The translations under genes and the position numbers were made by a program. From an uncultured Collinsella sp. (GTDB lineage: Bacteria; Actinomycetota; Coriobacteriia; Coriobacteriales; Coriobacteriaceae), in contig CAAGEH010000023.1 in the NCBI GenBank assembly GCA_900768795.1, forward strand, positions 1 through 64,000: a stretch of 64,000 nucleotides of DNA. Reading direction: 5' to 3'. The notes under the pieces are model-generated. The model made no database searches and had not been told where the DNA came from. It saw nothing but the letters and a program-made list of their open reading frames with translations. Shown here piece by piece: positions 34,916 to 43,638 of this stretch; the stretch's first letter is position 1, and each line of letters opens with the position of its first letter.

Positions 34916-35356
34916 ATGAATAACCCCGCATTCATCATCTGCTGGATCGTTCTTCTGATTTTTGGCATCACTTTGGGTTACAAGCTCGGATTTGATGCTG
35001 GCACGCGTGCAGATTCGACGCACGCGTATTGGAAGTTCAATGTTATTGCAGCGTTGGTCGGAGTCGTTTTGATCGCTGCGTTCGGCGTGTTCGGGCTTCC
35101 GCTTTTGCAGGGGCTCGGTTTCGGGGCTATCGCCGGTTCCATCACAGGGCTAAAGTTCGGTTACGGCGAATCGGTCGGTCCGTGGCGCAAACACGATGAT
35201 TATTTCAACGTCAACAGCGAGCATCGCCGCGCCGCTGACGAACAAGATGCCAAGCACGGGGCAAAGGCTGCGCCTAGGAGCGCCGATGAAGCGGAGCCCC
35301 AGCTCATCTCAGTTAAGGATACAAAGGCAAACGGCTCGAAATCGAGTCGGGAATAG
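34916..35356 (+). CDS. Unknown membrane protein with charged C-terminal tail
   Basis: I do not recognise this 146-residue protein. Two or three hydrophobic segments are visible (about 4-22, 43-62 and 64-80, the last Gly-rich), then a hydrophilic, charged tail (about 90-146). GAGG lies eight bases before the ATG. It starts three bases after the His/Cys-tailed dehydrogenase and ends two bases before the next gene, so all three are likely one transcript. Confidence 0.7.
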   Translation: MNNPAFIICWIVLLIFGITLGYKLGFDAGTRADSTHAYWKFNVIAALVGVVLIAAFGVFGLPLLQGLGFGAIAGSITGLKFGYGESVGPWRKHDDYFNVNSEHRRAADEQDAKHGAKAAPRSADEAEPQLISVKDTKANGSKSSRE

Positions 35357-35358
35357 GG

Positions 35359-36066
35359 ATGGACCGTATGACAGATACTACAGTCGAGCTTACCGAGGAA
35401 GAGGCAGAGCGCCTTGCGGCAGTTGAAAACGATGCCGATGCGCTTGATTCGGTGATCGAGGAGCTTGGTTCGCGCTCGCGCCGCAAACGTCAGTTCTCCG
35501 CTCGTGTTTTGCATCTTCTGGCAGAAAACGAGCCTGAGCTTTTGGCTCCCTATATCTCCGATATGGTCGATGCTCTCGAGAACAAAGAGGCGCAGACGCG
35601 TTGGGAAGTTCTCGATGCGCTCACGTTGCTTGCCCTCGATCACGGCAAGGAGGTCGGCGCTGCATTCGAGGGTGCTGAAACGGCGCTGTTCGATGAGATT
35701 TCCGCAACGCTGCGTTTCTCCGCATTTCGTATGCTCTGCACGTGGGGAGCAACCGATCGCGGCCGTTCCAAAAAAGTGTGGCCGATTCTCGACGAAGCGA
35801 TTCAGTGCTATCACGGCGATCTCGAGTATCGCGATATGCTTGCGTGCCTGTATGACTTTGCACAGGGAAAGATCGAGGGCGGTGTGGCAGATGAGCTTGC
35901 AGGACGTCTCAAGTTCGATGCCGAGAACGGCAAGGGTGCATATCTAAAGAGCCGCTCGAGCGAGATCTACGATATTCTCGTCAAGCGTTTCAAGCTCGAC
36001 ACCAGCAAAAAGCGCGCTCGTGCAAACACCGATGCTGTTTCGTCTGACGATGAAGACAAGGAGTAA
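35359..36066 (+). CDS. Unknown helical, HEAT-repeat-like protein
   Basis: A 235-residue protein with no recognised family. Residues about 35-190 look like paired amphipathic helices (SARVLHLLAENEPELLAPYI, TRWEVLDALTLLALDHGKEV, SAFRMLCTWGATDRGRSKKV), the pattern of HEAT or ARM repeats. The C-terminus is basic then acidic (TSKKRARANTDAVSSDDEDKE). ATG 35359 or the ATG at 35368 may start it. The isocitrate-dehydrogenase gene follows five bases after its stop, so it lies mid-operon. A protein-protein scaffold role is a guess from fold only. Confidence 0.7.
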   Translation: MDRMTDTTVELTEEEAERLAAVENDADALDSVIEELGSRSRRKRQFSARVLHLLAENEPELLAPYISDMVDALENKEAQTRWEVLDALTLLALDHGKEVGAAFEGAETALFDEISATLRFSAFRMLCTWGATDRGRSKKVWPILDEAIQCYHGDLEYRDMLACLYDFAQGKIEGGVADELAGRLKFDAENGKGAYLKSRSSEIYDILVKRFKLDTSKKRARANTDAVSSDDEDKE

Positions 36067-36070
36067 CACC

Positions 36071-37153
36071 ATGGCACATGATGTCGTATTGATTCCCGGA
36101 GACGGAATCGGCCCTGAAATCACCGCTGCAATGCGCCACGTAGTCGAGGCTACGGGCGTTGAAATCAACTGGAATGTTCAGGATGCCGGTGCGGGCGTTA
36201 TGGACGAGTACGGTACTCCGCTGCCGGAACACGTGCTCGACGCTGTCGCCAAGACCAAGGTTGCCATCAAGGGACCCATCACTACTCCCGTGGGCACCGG
36301 TTTCCGTTCCGTCAACGTTGCGCTTCGCAAACATTTCGACCTGTATGCCTGCGTTCGTCCCTGCCTTTCTCAGCCGGGAGACGGCTCACGTTTCCGTGAT
36401 GTCGATCTGGTGATTGTACGCGAGAATACAGAGGACCTTTACGCCGGTATCGAGTTTGATGAAGGCGCTCCCGAGGTCAAAGTGCTTTCCGATTTGATTG
36501 AACAGTCGGGTCAGAAGACGTTTGCTCCCGACTCCGCTATCTCAATCAAACCGATTTCGATTGCTAAGAGCCGCCGTATCGTGAAGTACGCGTTCGATTA
36601 TGCTCGTCGTTGCGGCAGGCATAAGGTTACGGCTGTCCATAAGGCCAATATCATGAAGGCGACCGATGGCTTGTTTCTGCGCGTCGCGCGTGAGGTAGCG
36701 GCACAGTACCCCGATATCGAGTTCAACGATAAAATCGTTGACGCTACGTGCATGGGGCTCGTTCAGAATCCCAATGACTTTGACGTGCTCGTTCTCCCTA
36801 ACCTTTATGGCGACATCGTTTCCGACCTTTGCGCCGGCCTGGTGGGTGGCCTCGGCATGGCACCGGGTTCAAATATCGGTTCCGACATCGCAATTTTCGA
36901 GGCTACGCACGGTTCTGCGCCCGATATTGCCGGCAAGGACATCGCTAACCCCACGGCTGAGATTTTGTCTGCTGCCATGATGCTCGACCATCTGGGAGAG
37001 ACCGATACGGCAGAGCGTATTCGTGTGGCCGTTTCCAAGACGCTTGAGGCAGGCGAGAAGGTAACTGTCGACGTTCGACGAGCGCAGACCGGTTCTGCCG
37101 AGGGTTCCGTAGGCACTAAGGAGTTTGCGGACGCGGTCATCGCCAACCTTTAA
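36071..37153 (+). CDS. NAD-dependent isocitrate dehydrogenase family protein
   Basis: A 360-residue decarboxylating dehydrogenase of the isocitrate/isopropylmalate family. It begins VVLIPGDGIGPEIT and has SVNVALRKHFDLYACVRP, RENTEDLYAGIE, the catalytic Lys/Asp region (AVHKANIMKATDG) and GSAPDIAGKDIANPTA. The Ser in RSVNVALRK and the ENTEDLYAG motif favour isocitrate over 3-isopropylmalate; homoisocitrate is less likely. No leu genes are near. AAGGAG lies before ATG 36071. It is the last gene of a likely four-gene run starting at the His/Cys-tailed dehydrogenase. Confidence 0.85.
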   Translation: MAHDVVLIPGDGIGPEITAAMRHVVEATGVEINWNVQDAGAGVMDEYGTPLPEHVLDAVAKTKVAIKGPITTPVGTGFRSVNVALRKHFDLYACVRPCLSQPGDGSRFRDVDLVIVRENTEDLYAGIEFDEGAPEVKVLSDLIEQSGQKTFAPDSAISIKPISIAKSRRIVKYAFDYARRCGRHKVTAVHKANIMKATDGLFLRVAREVAAQYPDIEFNDKIVDATCMGLVQNPNDFDVLVLPNLYGDIVSDLCAGLVGGLGMAPGSNIGSDIAIFEATHGSAPDIAGKDIANPTAEILSAAMMLDHLGETDTAERIRVAVSKTLEAGEKVTVDVRRAQTGSAEGSVGTKEFADAVIANL

Positions 37154-37179
37154 TCGACCTTAATGGGTTTCAGTTTCAC

Positions 37180-37207
37180 TTGTTTACCTGCTTGCATCTG
37201 CGATAAT
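37180..37207 (+). promoter_or_regulatory. Promoter of the SurA-like gene
   Basis: TTGTTT (37180-37185) and GATAAT (37202-37207) are 16 bases apart. Transcription would start about 125 bases before the ATG. Confidence 0.55.
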
Positions 37208-37270
37208 GGGCCGAGCTTGCTTTTCTCGGTGCTGTTTATTACATGTGGGATAAGCGTGCGAACGAGGTAA

Positions 37271-37322
37271 TTCGGATGCCCGGCGGTGACGTCGGGCATA
37301 TCCTTGTGAAGATGCATCCGAA
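37271..37322 (+). promoter_or_regulatory. Structured leader just before a ribosome-binding site
   Basis: TTCGGATG (37271-37278) pairs perfectly with CATCCGAA (37315-37322), and an inner CCCG/CGGG (37279-37282 with 37293-37296) can add ATG/CAT in an alternative, overlapping fold. The structure ends two bases before AAGGAG. Confidence 0.5.
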
Positions 37323-37338
37323 ATAAGGAGTTATTTCA

Positions 37339-38424
37339 ATGGGATTGATTCAGAAAAAGGATCAAAAGGAAGAAATCGACGGCATCCAGATTATCGAACG
37401 TTCCGATACGCCCGATGATCTGCCCGAAAACCCTGTCGATCTTGTTGCCGGCACCTCTGCCGAGCATCTCGCTAAAGGTACCACGGCAGAAGAAGAGGCT
37501 GCAGCCGCGGAGGAGAAGATGCGCGCTGATGCCGATGACGATGCACTTAAAGAGGACATCGATGAGGAAGAAGCCATGGCAGAGCTCGAGGATGAGGGCA
37601 AAAAGAAGAAGATTTTTGTCGCAGCGGCAGTAGCCGCTGTCGTTATCGCCGCGATTCTCGGCTTCTTTATTGGAAGCGGTGCGTTTGGCGGTAAGGGCAC
37701 GGGCACCTCAAAGCTTACCGAAGACCAGCTCAACGACACCGTTGCAACGTACGCCTACAACGGGGCAAAGCATTCGATCAGCGCACGCGAGGCCATCGAA
37801 AGCCAGTATAGCGTTGAGTCCGTTAAGGATGAGAGCGGCAAGTATGCCGCTCCGAGTGCCGATGCAATCTTGAACTATGCTCGCAACCAGATCCTTCTCG
37901 ATGAGGCCGATAAAGAGGGGGTTAAGGTTTCTGCCAAGGACATGAAGGAGTACGCAAAGAAATCTATCGGAACCGATGACTACGGGACCATGGCCAAGCA
38001 GTACAACGTAAGCAAGGGCCAGGCCAAGACCATCGTCAAGCAGAGCGTCATGATGCAGAAGCTCTATGAGAAGGTCGTTCCGTCTGCTAGCTCCTCGTCG
38101 ACTCCTGAGCAGCCTTCCGAGCCCAAGGATAAGAACAATCTGACCGATGACGAGAAGAAGGCGTATGCCGATTACATTATTAAGCTCGCTGGCAAAGATT
38201 GGGATAGCTCCAAAAACGCCTGGAAGGATTCCAACAGCGATTACGCCAAGCAGCTGCCTAACTTTGACGGTCAGTCGGCATCCTTCAATGATGCAAAGAA
38301 CGCCTATTACGTCGCTTATCAGGCATATAGCACCCAGGCGAGCTCTGCAAGCTCCAAGTGGACCGAGTTCTCCAACAAGCTGTTTGCGAATGCCGACATT
38401 CAAATTTACGGTCTGTATGCATAA
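37339..38424 (+). CDS. SurA N-terminal-like membrane-anchored protein
   Basis: A 361-residue type II membrane protein. An acidic cytoplasmic N-terminus of about 90 residues is followed by one transmembrane helix (about 93-115, IFVAAAVAAVVIAAILGFF). The extracellular part (about 160-240) resembles the SurA/trigger-factor-like helical chaperone domain (AILNYARNQILLDEADKEGV, MAKQYNVSKGQAKTIVKQ). No parvulin or other peptidyl-prolyl isomerase domain is visible; a Ser/Pro/Glu-rich linker and a second helical part follow. It probably helps fold or anchor exported proteins. AAGGAG precedes the ATG after a structured leader, and a strong terminator follows. Confidence 0.75.
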   Translation: MGLIQKKDQKEEIDGIQIIERSDTPDDLPENPVDLVAGTSAEHLAKGTTAEEEAAAAEEKMRADADDDALKEDIDEEEAMAELEDEGKKKKIFVAAAVAAVVIAAILGFFIGSGAFGGKGTGTSKLTEDQLNDTVATYAYNGAKHSISAREAIESQYSVESVKDESGKYAAPSADAILNYARNQILLDEADKEGVKVSAKDMKEYAKKSIGTDDYGTMAKQYNVSKGQAKTIVKQSVMMQKLYEKVVPSASSSSTPEQPSEPKDKNNLTDDEKKAYADYIIKLAGKDWDSSKNAWKDSNSDYAKQLPNFDGQSASFNDAKNAYYVAYQAYSTQASSASSKWTEFSNKLFANADIQIYGLYA

Positions 38425-38472
38425 TTGCTTGCAAGATCGCGGCTTTTCCCGCATCGGATGTTAAAGCTGCAT

Positions 38473-38507
38473 GAGGGTCCTTCGAGGTTTTCGGAGGACC
38501 CTCTTTT
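38473..38507 (+). terminator. Terminator of the SurA-like gene
   Basis: Stem GAGGGTCCTTCG/CGGAGGACCCTC (12 bases per arm, with T:G or mismatch near the loop) followed by five T. Confidence 0.92.
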
Positions 38508-38634
38508 TGATTGAACGGGATGTTTTAACGGTACGTTTGCTTGCACTGAGAACAATGCATCGGTTTGCATTGCGACAGAAGTATATGAACACGAGCTATA
38601 TCTGACGGATATGGGTTATTGCTGCTATCAAAAG

Positions 38635-38668
38635 AAAACGGTCTCGAGTTGTGCTCGAGACCGTTTTT
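38635..38668 (-). terminator. Terminator of galE, bidirectional
   Basis: Perfect stem AAAACGGTCTCGAG/CTCGAGACCGTTTT. It works on the minus strand for galE (T run from the complement of AAAA) and could also stop leftover plus-strand transcription. Nothing else is seen in the 38425-38729 gap. Confidence 0.88.
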
Positions 38669-38729
38669 GGTCCTGATTAGGCAGGCTGCCGTATTGAACA
38701 GGTCGCTACACTATGTTGCTGCACCGAGG

Positions 38730-39791
38730 CTATTCGGCGTCGGCAAAGCCGTTGGGATTATGGCTCTGCCAGTTCCAGGAGTCGCGGCACATGTCATCGA
38801 TGTCGTATTGCGCTTTCCAATCCATCATGCGTTCGGCTTTGCTGGCGTCTCCCCAGTTGGCGGCGATATCACCGGCGCGGCGCTCGCGAATCACATAGGG
38901 CAGCTCCTTGCCGCATGCCTTGGAGAACGCAGCGATGACCTCGAGGACTGAGGTGCCCTTGCCGGTGCCCAAGTTGAAGACCTCGACTCCCTCACGGCCG
39001 TTCATCCAGTTGAGGGCGGCGACATGCCCGGTTGCCAGGTCGCACACGTGGATATAGTCGCGCACGCCGGTTCCGTCGGGCGTGTCGTAGTCGTTGCCGT
39101 AGACTTGAACGGCTTTGAGCTTGCCCACAGCGACCTGAGCTACATAGGGCACCAGGTTGTTGGGGATGCCCTTGGGATCCTCGCCGATGAGTCCGGACTG
39201 ATGTGCGCCGATGGGGTTGAAGTAGCGCAGCAACACGACGTTCCACTCGGGGTCTGCCGTATGGAGGTCGGTCAGAATCTGCTCGATCATCCACTTGGTC
39301 CAACCATAAGGGTTGGTAGCGGGTTTCTTGGGGGCCTCCTCGGTGAGCGGCAGCTTGTCGGGGTCGCCGTAAACGGTCGACGAGCTCGAGAAAATGATGG
39401 ACTTGCAGCCATGGTTGCGCATGACGTCGACGAGTACCAGCGTGTTCTCGATGTTGTTGTGGTAGTACTCGATGGGCTTGGTAACCGATTCGCCCACTGC
39501 CTTAAAGCCGGCAAAATGGATTACGCGGTCGATACGATGGGCATCGAAGATTTGGTTCATTGCCTCGCGGTCGAGCACGTTTGCCTTGTAGAAGGTGAGG
39601 TTCTTGGCGGCTTCGTCGCCCACGATGGTCTTGACACGGTCGATGGCGACTTTGCTGGAGTTGGAAAGGTCGTCGACAACCACAACGTTATAACCTTGGG
39701 TAAGCAACTCGACAACGGTGTGCGAACCTATGAAACCGGCGCCGCCGGTGACGAGTACGCAGGTGTCCTGAGGAGTGAGCTTTTTGGACAT
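38730..39791 (-). CDS. galE: UDP-glucose 4-epimerase
   Basis: This 353-residue short-chain dehydrogenase/reductase-type epimerase interconverts UDP-glucose and UDP-galactose. It shows the NAD motif TGGAGFIGSH, HFAGFKAVGES, the catalytic Ser in SSSSTVYGDP and the catalytic YGWTK (YxxxK). DYIHVCDLATGH and FNLGTGKGTSVLEV are typical C-terminal motifs. AAGGAG lies seven bases before ATG 39791; the frame opens at 39872. No other gal gene is adjacent, so it probably feeds polysaccharide synthesis as well as galactose use. Confidence 0.97.
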   Translation of the reverse strand: MSKKLTPQDTCVLVTGGAGFIGSHTVVELLTQGYNVVVVDDLSNSSKVAIDRVKTIVGDEAAKNLTFYKANVLDREAMNQIFDAHRIDRVIHFAGFKAVGESVTKPIEYYHNNIENTLVLVDVMRNHGCKSIIFSSSSTVYGDPDKLPLTEEAPKKPATNPYGWTKWMIEQILTDLHTADPEWNVVLLRYFNPIGAHQSGLIGEDPKGIPNNLVPYVAQVAVGKLKAVQVYGNDYDTPDGTGVRDYIHVCDLATGHVAALNWMNGREGVEVFNLGTGKGTSVLEVIAAFSKACGKELPYVIRERRAGDIAANWGDASKAERMMDWKAQYDIDDMCRDSWNWQSHNPNGFADAE

Positions 39792-40019
39792 GTGAGGGCT
39801 CCTTTCATGAGCGCATATCGCACAAAGTATAGAGCACGAAGTCTGGATTCGTATAAAGCACAGGTCTTGCACGAGCGGGCGCTTGTATGGCGGCGAGGGG
39901 GCGGAGGTTTTGATGGCTACCGCTTGTGGGAGTGAAGCGGGTATTTAATGAAATGACGTCCGCTTGAGCTATCATCTTGAACATAGGACATATATTCACA
40001 CACCTAAAATGGAGCTCAT

Positions 40020-41195
40020 ATGTCACGTAGTTTTCAAAACAATCAGGGTCCTGTTATGGATCGTCGCGCTGCATTGGCGGCGCTTCTGTCATTGACGGGC
40101 GCGTCCGCCTTGTTTGCAACTCCCGTGTCCGCTTTTGCTGCTCAAGCGACTGCGGAAACCGAGAAAAAGCTATCTGATGCACAGGCGCAGTATGATGCCG
40201 TGCAGAAAAAACTCGACAGTATCGCTATGGAGTATTCAACGCTTGCCCAAAAGCAAAATAAAGTAATGGGCGAAATCGAGGATGTCCAAGGGGAAATCGA
40301 TAAGCAGCAGAAGAAGCTTGGTGGCAAGCGTGACGATCTTTCTAAACGCGTTGCGAAAAGTTATAAAAATGGTGGCTCTCGCGCGCTGACGCTCTTGCTT
40401 TCCTCCGACTCATTTGAGGAGCTCATCAACAATTCGTATTATGTTGACAAGATCAATGCGAGCGATCGGGCTGCAATTGAGGATATTCATAATATCCAGG
40501 TTGAGCTGAACGAGAAGAAGGCGTCGCTCGAAAAGCTGAAAGAAGAGCAAGAATCTCAGCTCAAGCAAATGCAATCTAAGCAAGCTGAAGTCCAGAAGGT
40601 GCTTGACGGTCTGTCGGATGATGTCAAGCAGCTTATGGAAAAGCGCGATGCCGAGATCCTTCAGTCTGCTAAGGACAAAGAGGCGCAGAAAAAAGCGGCG
40701 GCGGAGGCAGCCAAGGCACAGGGCGGATCAGGTACAAGACAAAATTCGTCTTCAAATTCCGGCTCTCATGGAGGCGGAACGACGGGTACGACCCCGCGCG
40801 GCGATGCGCCTTCTTCCGGCTCTGCCGCTCGCGTCGTTTCCGCCTGTCATAGCACTCCCTCCCCTGGCCCAGGCCTTTGCGCTGCTTGGGTTTCGAATGT
40901 GTTCAACAATGCCGGGTTTGGCTTTATCGGCGGTAACGCGTGCGATATGTACAATTCATATTGTACGAGCTCAAATCGAAGCGCGATTAGGCCGGGCATG
41001 ATTGTGGCGGTGTCTACGCATGCGGGTTCTTCCGCTGGTCGAATTTACGGCCACATCGGTATCTATATCGGTAACGGTACGGTTATGGATAACGTCGGCT
41101 TTGTCAGAACGATTAGCCTTGACAGCTGGGTGAGCTACTACAGCTCCCTCGTTACCCCGCGCTGGGGTTGGCTCGGCGGAATTGCCCTGTCGTAA
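40020..41195 (+). CDS. Secreted coiled-coil peptidoglycan hydrolase, CHAP-like
   Basis: A 391-residue exported protein. A signal peptide (about 14-41, ending VSAFAAQA) is followed by a long coiled coil (about 42-235) like that of PcsB/RipA-type cell-division hydrolases. A Ser/Gly/Thr linker (about 236-272) leads to a C-terminal catalytic domain with the candidate Cys in GPGLCAAWVSNVFNN and His in GRIYGHIGIYIG, as in CHAP or NlpC/P60 amidases. It probably cleaves septal peptidoglycan, with the coiled coil as regulator (FtsEX-type control is known for the family). GGAG precedes the ATG. Confidence 0.87.
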   Translation: MSRSFQNNQGPVMDRRAALAALLSLTGASALFATPVSAFAAQATAETEKKLSDAQAQYDAVQKKLDSIAMEYSTLAQKQNKVMGEIEDVQGEIDKQQKKLGGKRDDLSKRVAKSYKNGGSRALTLLLSSDSFEELINNSYYVDKINASDRAAIEDIHNIQVELNEKKASLEKLKEEQESQLKQMQSKQAEVQKVLDGLSDDVKQLMEKRDAEILQSAKDKEAQKKAAAEAAKAQGGSGTRQNSSSNSGSHGGGTTGTTPRGDAPSSGSAARVVSACHSTPSPGPGLCAAWVSNVFNNAGFGFIGGNACDMYNSYCTSSNRSAIRPGMIVAVSTHAGSSAGRIYGHIGIYIGNGTVMDNVGFVRTISLDSWVSYYSSLVTPRWGWLGGIALS

Positions 41196-41249
41196 AGGGC
41201 GATTCCGTATCGTGTGCAGGCGCCATGCACGTCTCGATGCATAACAGAT

Positions 41250-41285
41250 AACGGGGTGGTTTCCGCTATGGAGACCACCCCGTTT
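41250..41285. terminator. Bidirectional terminator between convergent genes
   Basis: Stem ACGGGGTGGT/ACCACCCCGT with an inner CC/GG pair, followed by TTT on the plus strand and a T-rich stretch on the minus strand. It serves the hydrolase gene and murB. Confidence 0.82.
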
Positions 41286-41343
41286 GCTATAGCGTTTGTT
41301 TTATCGCTACGTTATGAGACACGCGCCGCCTGTCGATAATTAC

Positions 41344-42303
41344 CTAGAACTCGCCGATACGACGGACCTCGGGTTCAAGGTCGACATCAAATTGGCGCTT
41401 GACCTCGGACTGAACGTGCTCGATAAGCTCGTTGACTTCGGCGGCAGTGGCATGGTCGGCATTGACCACAAAGCCGCAATGCTTTTCCGATACCTGGGCT
41501 CCGCCCACGGCGTAACCGCGCAAGCCGGCGTCCATGATGAGTTTTCCGGCAAAATAGCCCTCGGGGCGTTTGAACGTAGAGCCGGCGCTCGGCATGTCGA
41601 GCGGCTGTTTCTCCTCGCGCTTTTGCTGGTAGCTATCCATATCAGCTTTAATCATGGCGACGTTTCCCGGTGCGAGCTTAAACGTGGCGGAAAGCACGGT
41701 CCAGCCTTCATCGGCGATACGGCTCTTGCGGTACCCCATGTTGAGCTCGTCGACATCGAAGTCAAGAATGGAACCGCCGCCACGGACGCCCTGCTCATCC
41801 TTGCGGCCGGGCACGTAGCATTTAACCGATTCGAGCACATCGCTCATGCAGGCATCGTATGCTCCTGCGTTCATGAAGCAGGCGCCTCCGATGGAAGCGG
41901 GGATGCCCCAAAGCGGCTCCAATCCCGAAAGTCCTGCATCTGCAGCGGCGAGCGCTGCGTCGCGCAGAAGCGCTCCCGCCTCGGCGGTAACGCGGTCACC
42001 CTCGACCGTGATGTCGCTTAGATTGTCGGAAAACAGCATGACAACGCCGCGGATGCCACGGTCTCCCACGAGCAGGTCCGAGCCATTGCCGACAATCGTA
42101 AGCGGAATCTCAGTTCGATTGCAGATATCGAGTACGCGTTTTGCTGCGTCGATCGAGCGCGGCGTAACCATAACGTCCGCTGCACCGCCTATTTTGAATG
42201 TGGTGTGCTGGGACATAGGCTCGCTCATGAGTACGTCGTCTTCGCCCGTGGCGCCGGCGAGCGTGCAGAGCAGGTCTTCGTTAAAGAAATCGTATTCGTG
42301 CAT
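41344..42303 (-). CDS. murB: UDP-N-acetylenolpyruvoylglucosamine reductase
   Basis: This 319-residue FAD enzyme reduces enolpyruvyl-UDP-GlcNAc to UDP-MurNAc. It shows HTTFKIGGAADVM, the FAD-binding VGNGSDLLVGD, GIPASIGGACFMNAGAYD and the proton-donor Ser in PSAGSTFKRPEGYFAG, with a late Glu (LEPEVRRIGEF). The absence of the extra loop of E. coli MurB and the overall length fit the type II enzyme of Gram-positives. It is a lone gene convergent with the hydrolase gene. Confidence 0.97.
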   Translation of the reverse strand: MHEYDFFNEDLLCTLAGATGEDDVLMSEPMSQHTTFKIGGAADVMVTPRSIDAAKRVLDICNRTEIPLTIVGNGSDLLVGDRGIRGVVMLFSDNLSDITVEGDRVTAEAGALLRDAALAAADAGLSGLEPLWGIPASIGGACFMNAGAYDACMSDVLESVKCYVPGRKDEQGVRGGGSILDFDVDELNMGYRKSRIADEGWTVLSATFKLAPGNVAMIKADMDSYQQKREEKQPLDMPSAGSTFKRPEGYFAGKLIMDAGLRGYAVGGAQVSEKHCGFVVNADHATAAEVNELIEHVQSEVKRQFDVDLEPEVRRIGEF

Positions 42304-42478
42304 GTATTCCGCCTTATGGGATAAGTGGTATTGCTCAGATGACTATACCCCATGCGTGAACGATGCTTGCAGAGAGGCAAAGGCGATGTTTAAAGTGCGC
42401 AAAGCATGCTGGTAAAACGAGGCGCTTCATCTCGCTAAAATTATTCAATTGAGTTGACATTTCTGCTGTTATTATGCG

Positions 42479-42496
42479 TGGTAACGCTTTTGACCA
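42479..42496 (+). promoter_or_regulatory. Possible operator upstream of the LacI-family gene
   Basis: TGGT and ACCA flank a 10-base centre 58 bases before the LacI-family start codon, downstream of promoter-like boxes (TTGAGT 42449 and TATTAT 42470). It may be an autoregulatory site; symmetry is only partial. Confidence 0.35.
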
Positions 42497-42553
42497 TAAG
42501 GGTAAACAGGTGCTGTGTCCCACGGCGCGACTTCCGCGCAGAAAGAGATCGAT

Positions 42554-43570
42554 ATGCCAAAAAAAGTGACGCTTAAGCAGATTGCAAACGAGGTGGGGCT
42601 TTCGCCTTCCTCCGTCTCGCTCGTGCTCAATAATCGTCCTTGCCGCATTTCAAAAGAAAACCGTCTCCGCATAAAAGAGGTAGCAGCGCGCGAGCATTAC
42701 GTGCCCAATCAGATTGCGCGCAGTCTCGTAATGCGCGAGTCGCGCACCCTCGGCATTATCGTGCCGAACATCGAGAGCCGGTTTTTCGCATCCCTTGCGA
42801 GCAATCTTGAGAGTTGCTGTCGCAAAAAAGGCTACGGCTTGTTTATCACGAACTCAGGCGGACTTCCCGAGGTCGATCTCGACCTGCTCAACCAGCTCGT
42901 CACGCGCGGAGTGGACGGCGTTTTTATGGTCGTGGGCGATGAGATTTCGGACGACCGCCCACTTCGCGACGAGCTTAAGCGGATTCCCGTGCCCGTCGTG
43001 ATGGTCGACCGCGCCATCGAGGGCTTGGCATGCGACAAGGTGATGTTCGATCATGAGCTGGGCGGCTACATGGCGACGCGCTACCTACTTGACCAAGGGC
43101 ATCGTCGCATCGCCTGCATTGTTAACGCACGCCGCTCGATTACGGGCCGCAGACGCCTGGCGGGGTATGAGCGAGCGCTTCGCGAGGCGGACGTGCCCAT
43201 CGACTCACGTCTAGAGTTCGAGAGCGAATACTACATAGAAAGCGCGTACGAAGCGGCGGCAGGAGTGCTCGCAACCGACGCAACCGCGATTTTCGCGAGC
43301 TCCGACAACATCGCTCTGGGGCTGCTCAAGCGTTTGCATGAGGTGGGGAAGCGCGTACCGGAGGATTACTCGATGGTGAGCTATGACAACAGTGCGGCAG
43401 ATGTGCTGTTCGAGCCTGCGTTAACCGCTATCGATCAGGATCCGGGCGAGCTCGCGGAGCATGCGCTCGAGTTGATGCTCAACGCGCTTTCGGGCTCGTC
43501 TAAGGGCTCGGTGGAAGAGACGCTCGAGCCCAAGTTGATTATCAAAGACAGCGTGGCGAAGCTGGGGTAG
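42554..43570 (+). CDS. LacI/GalR family transcriptional regulator
   Basis: A 338-residue sugar-type repressor. The N-terminal helix-turn-helix and hinge are VTLKQIANEVGLSPSSVSLV and YVPNQIARSLVMRES. A periplasmic-binding-like effector domain follows (TLGIIVPNIESRFFASL, GVDGVFMV, VVMVDRAIEG, AIFASSDNIALGLLK). AAAGAGA precedes ATG 42554. The effector sugar is unknown and no sugar-use genes are adjacent. The phosphoketolase gene 7 kb downstream has a LacI-type palindrome in its promoter. Confidence 0.93.
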   Translation: MPKKVTLKQIANEVGLSPSSVSLVLNNRPCRISKENRLRIKEVAAREHYVPNQIARSLVMRESRTLGIIVPNIESRFFASLASNLESCCRKKGYGLFITNSGGLPEVDLDLLNQLVTRGVDGVFMVVGDEISDDRPLRDELKRIPVPVVMVDRAIEGLACDKVMFDHELGGYMATRYLLDQGHRRIACIVNARRSITGRRRLAGYERALREADVPIDSRLEFESEYYIESAYEAAAGVLATDATAIFASSDNIALGLLKRLHEVGKRVPEDYSMVSYDNSAADVLFEPALTAIDQDPGELAEHALELMLNALSGSSKGSVEETLEPKLIIKDSVAKLG

Positions 43571-43571
43571 G

Positions 43572-43602
43572 TTGAAGGCTGCCTTCCATTTGCTGCTATA
43601 CT
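43572..43602 (+). promoter_or_regulatory. Possible promoter of the split LuxR-type regulator
   Basis: TTGAAG (43572-43577) and TATACT (43597-43602) are 19 bases apart, directly after the LacI-family stop codon and 37 bases before the next ATG. Confidence 0.45.
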
Positions 43603-43638
43603 TCGGCTTCAAATAATGAAGCATAGGAGGTTTAGCGC

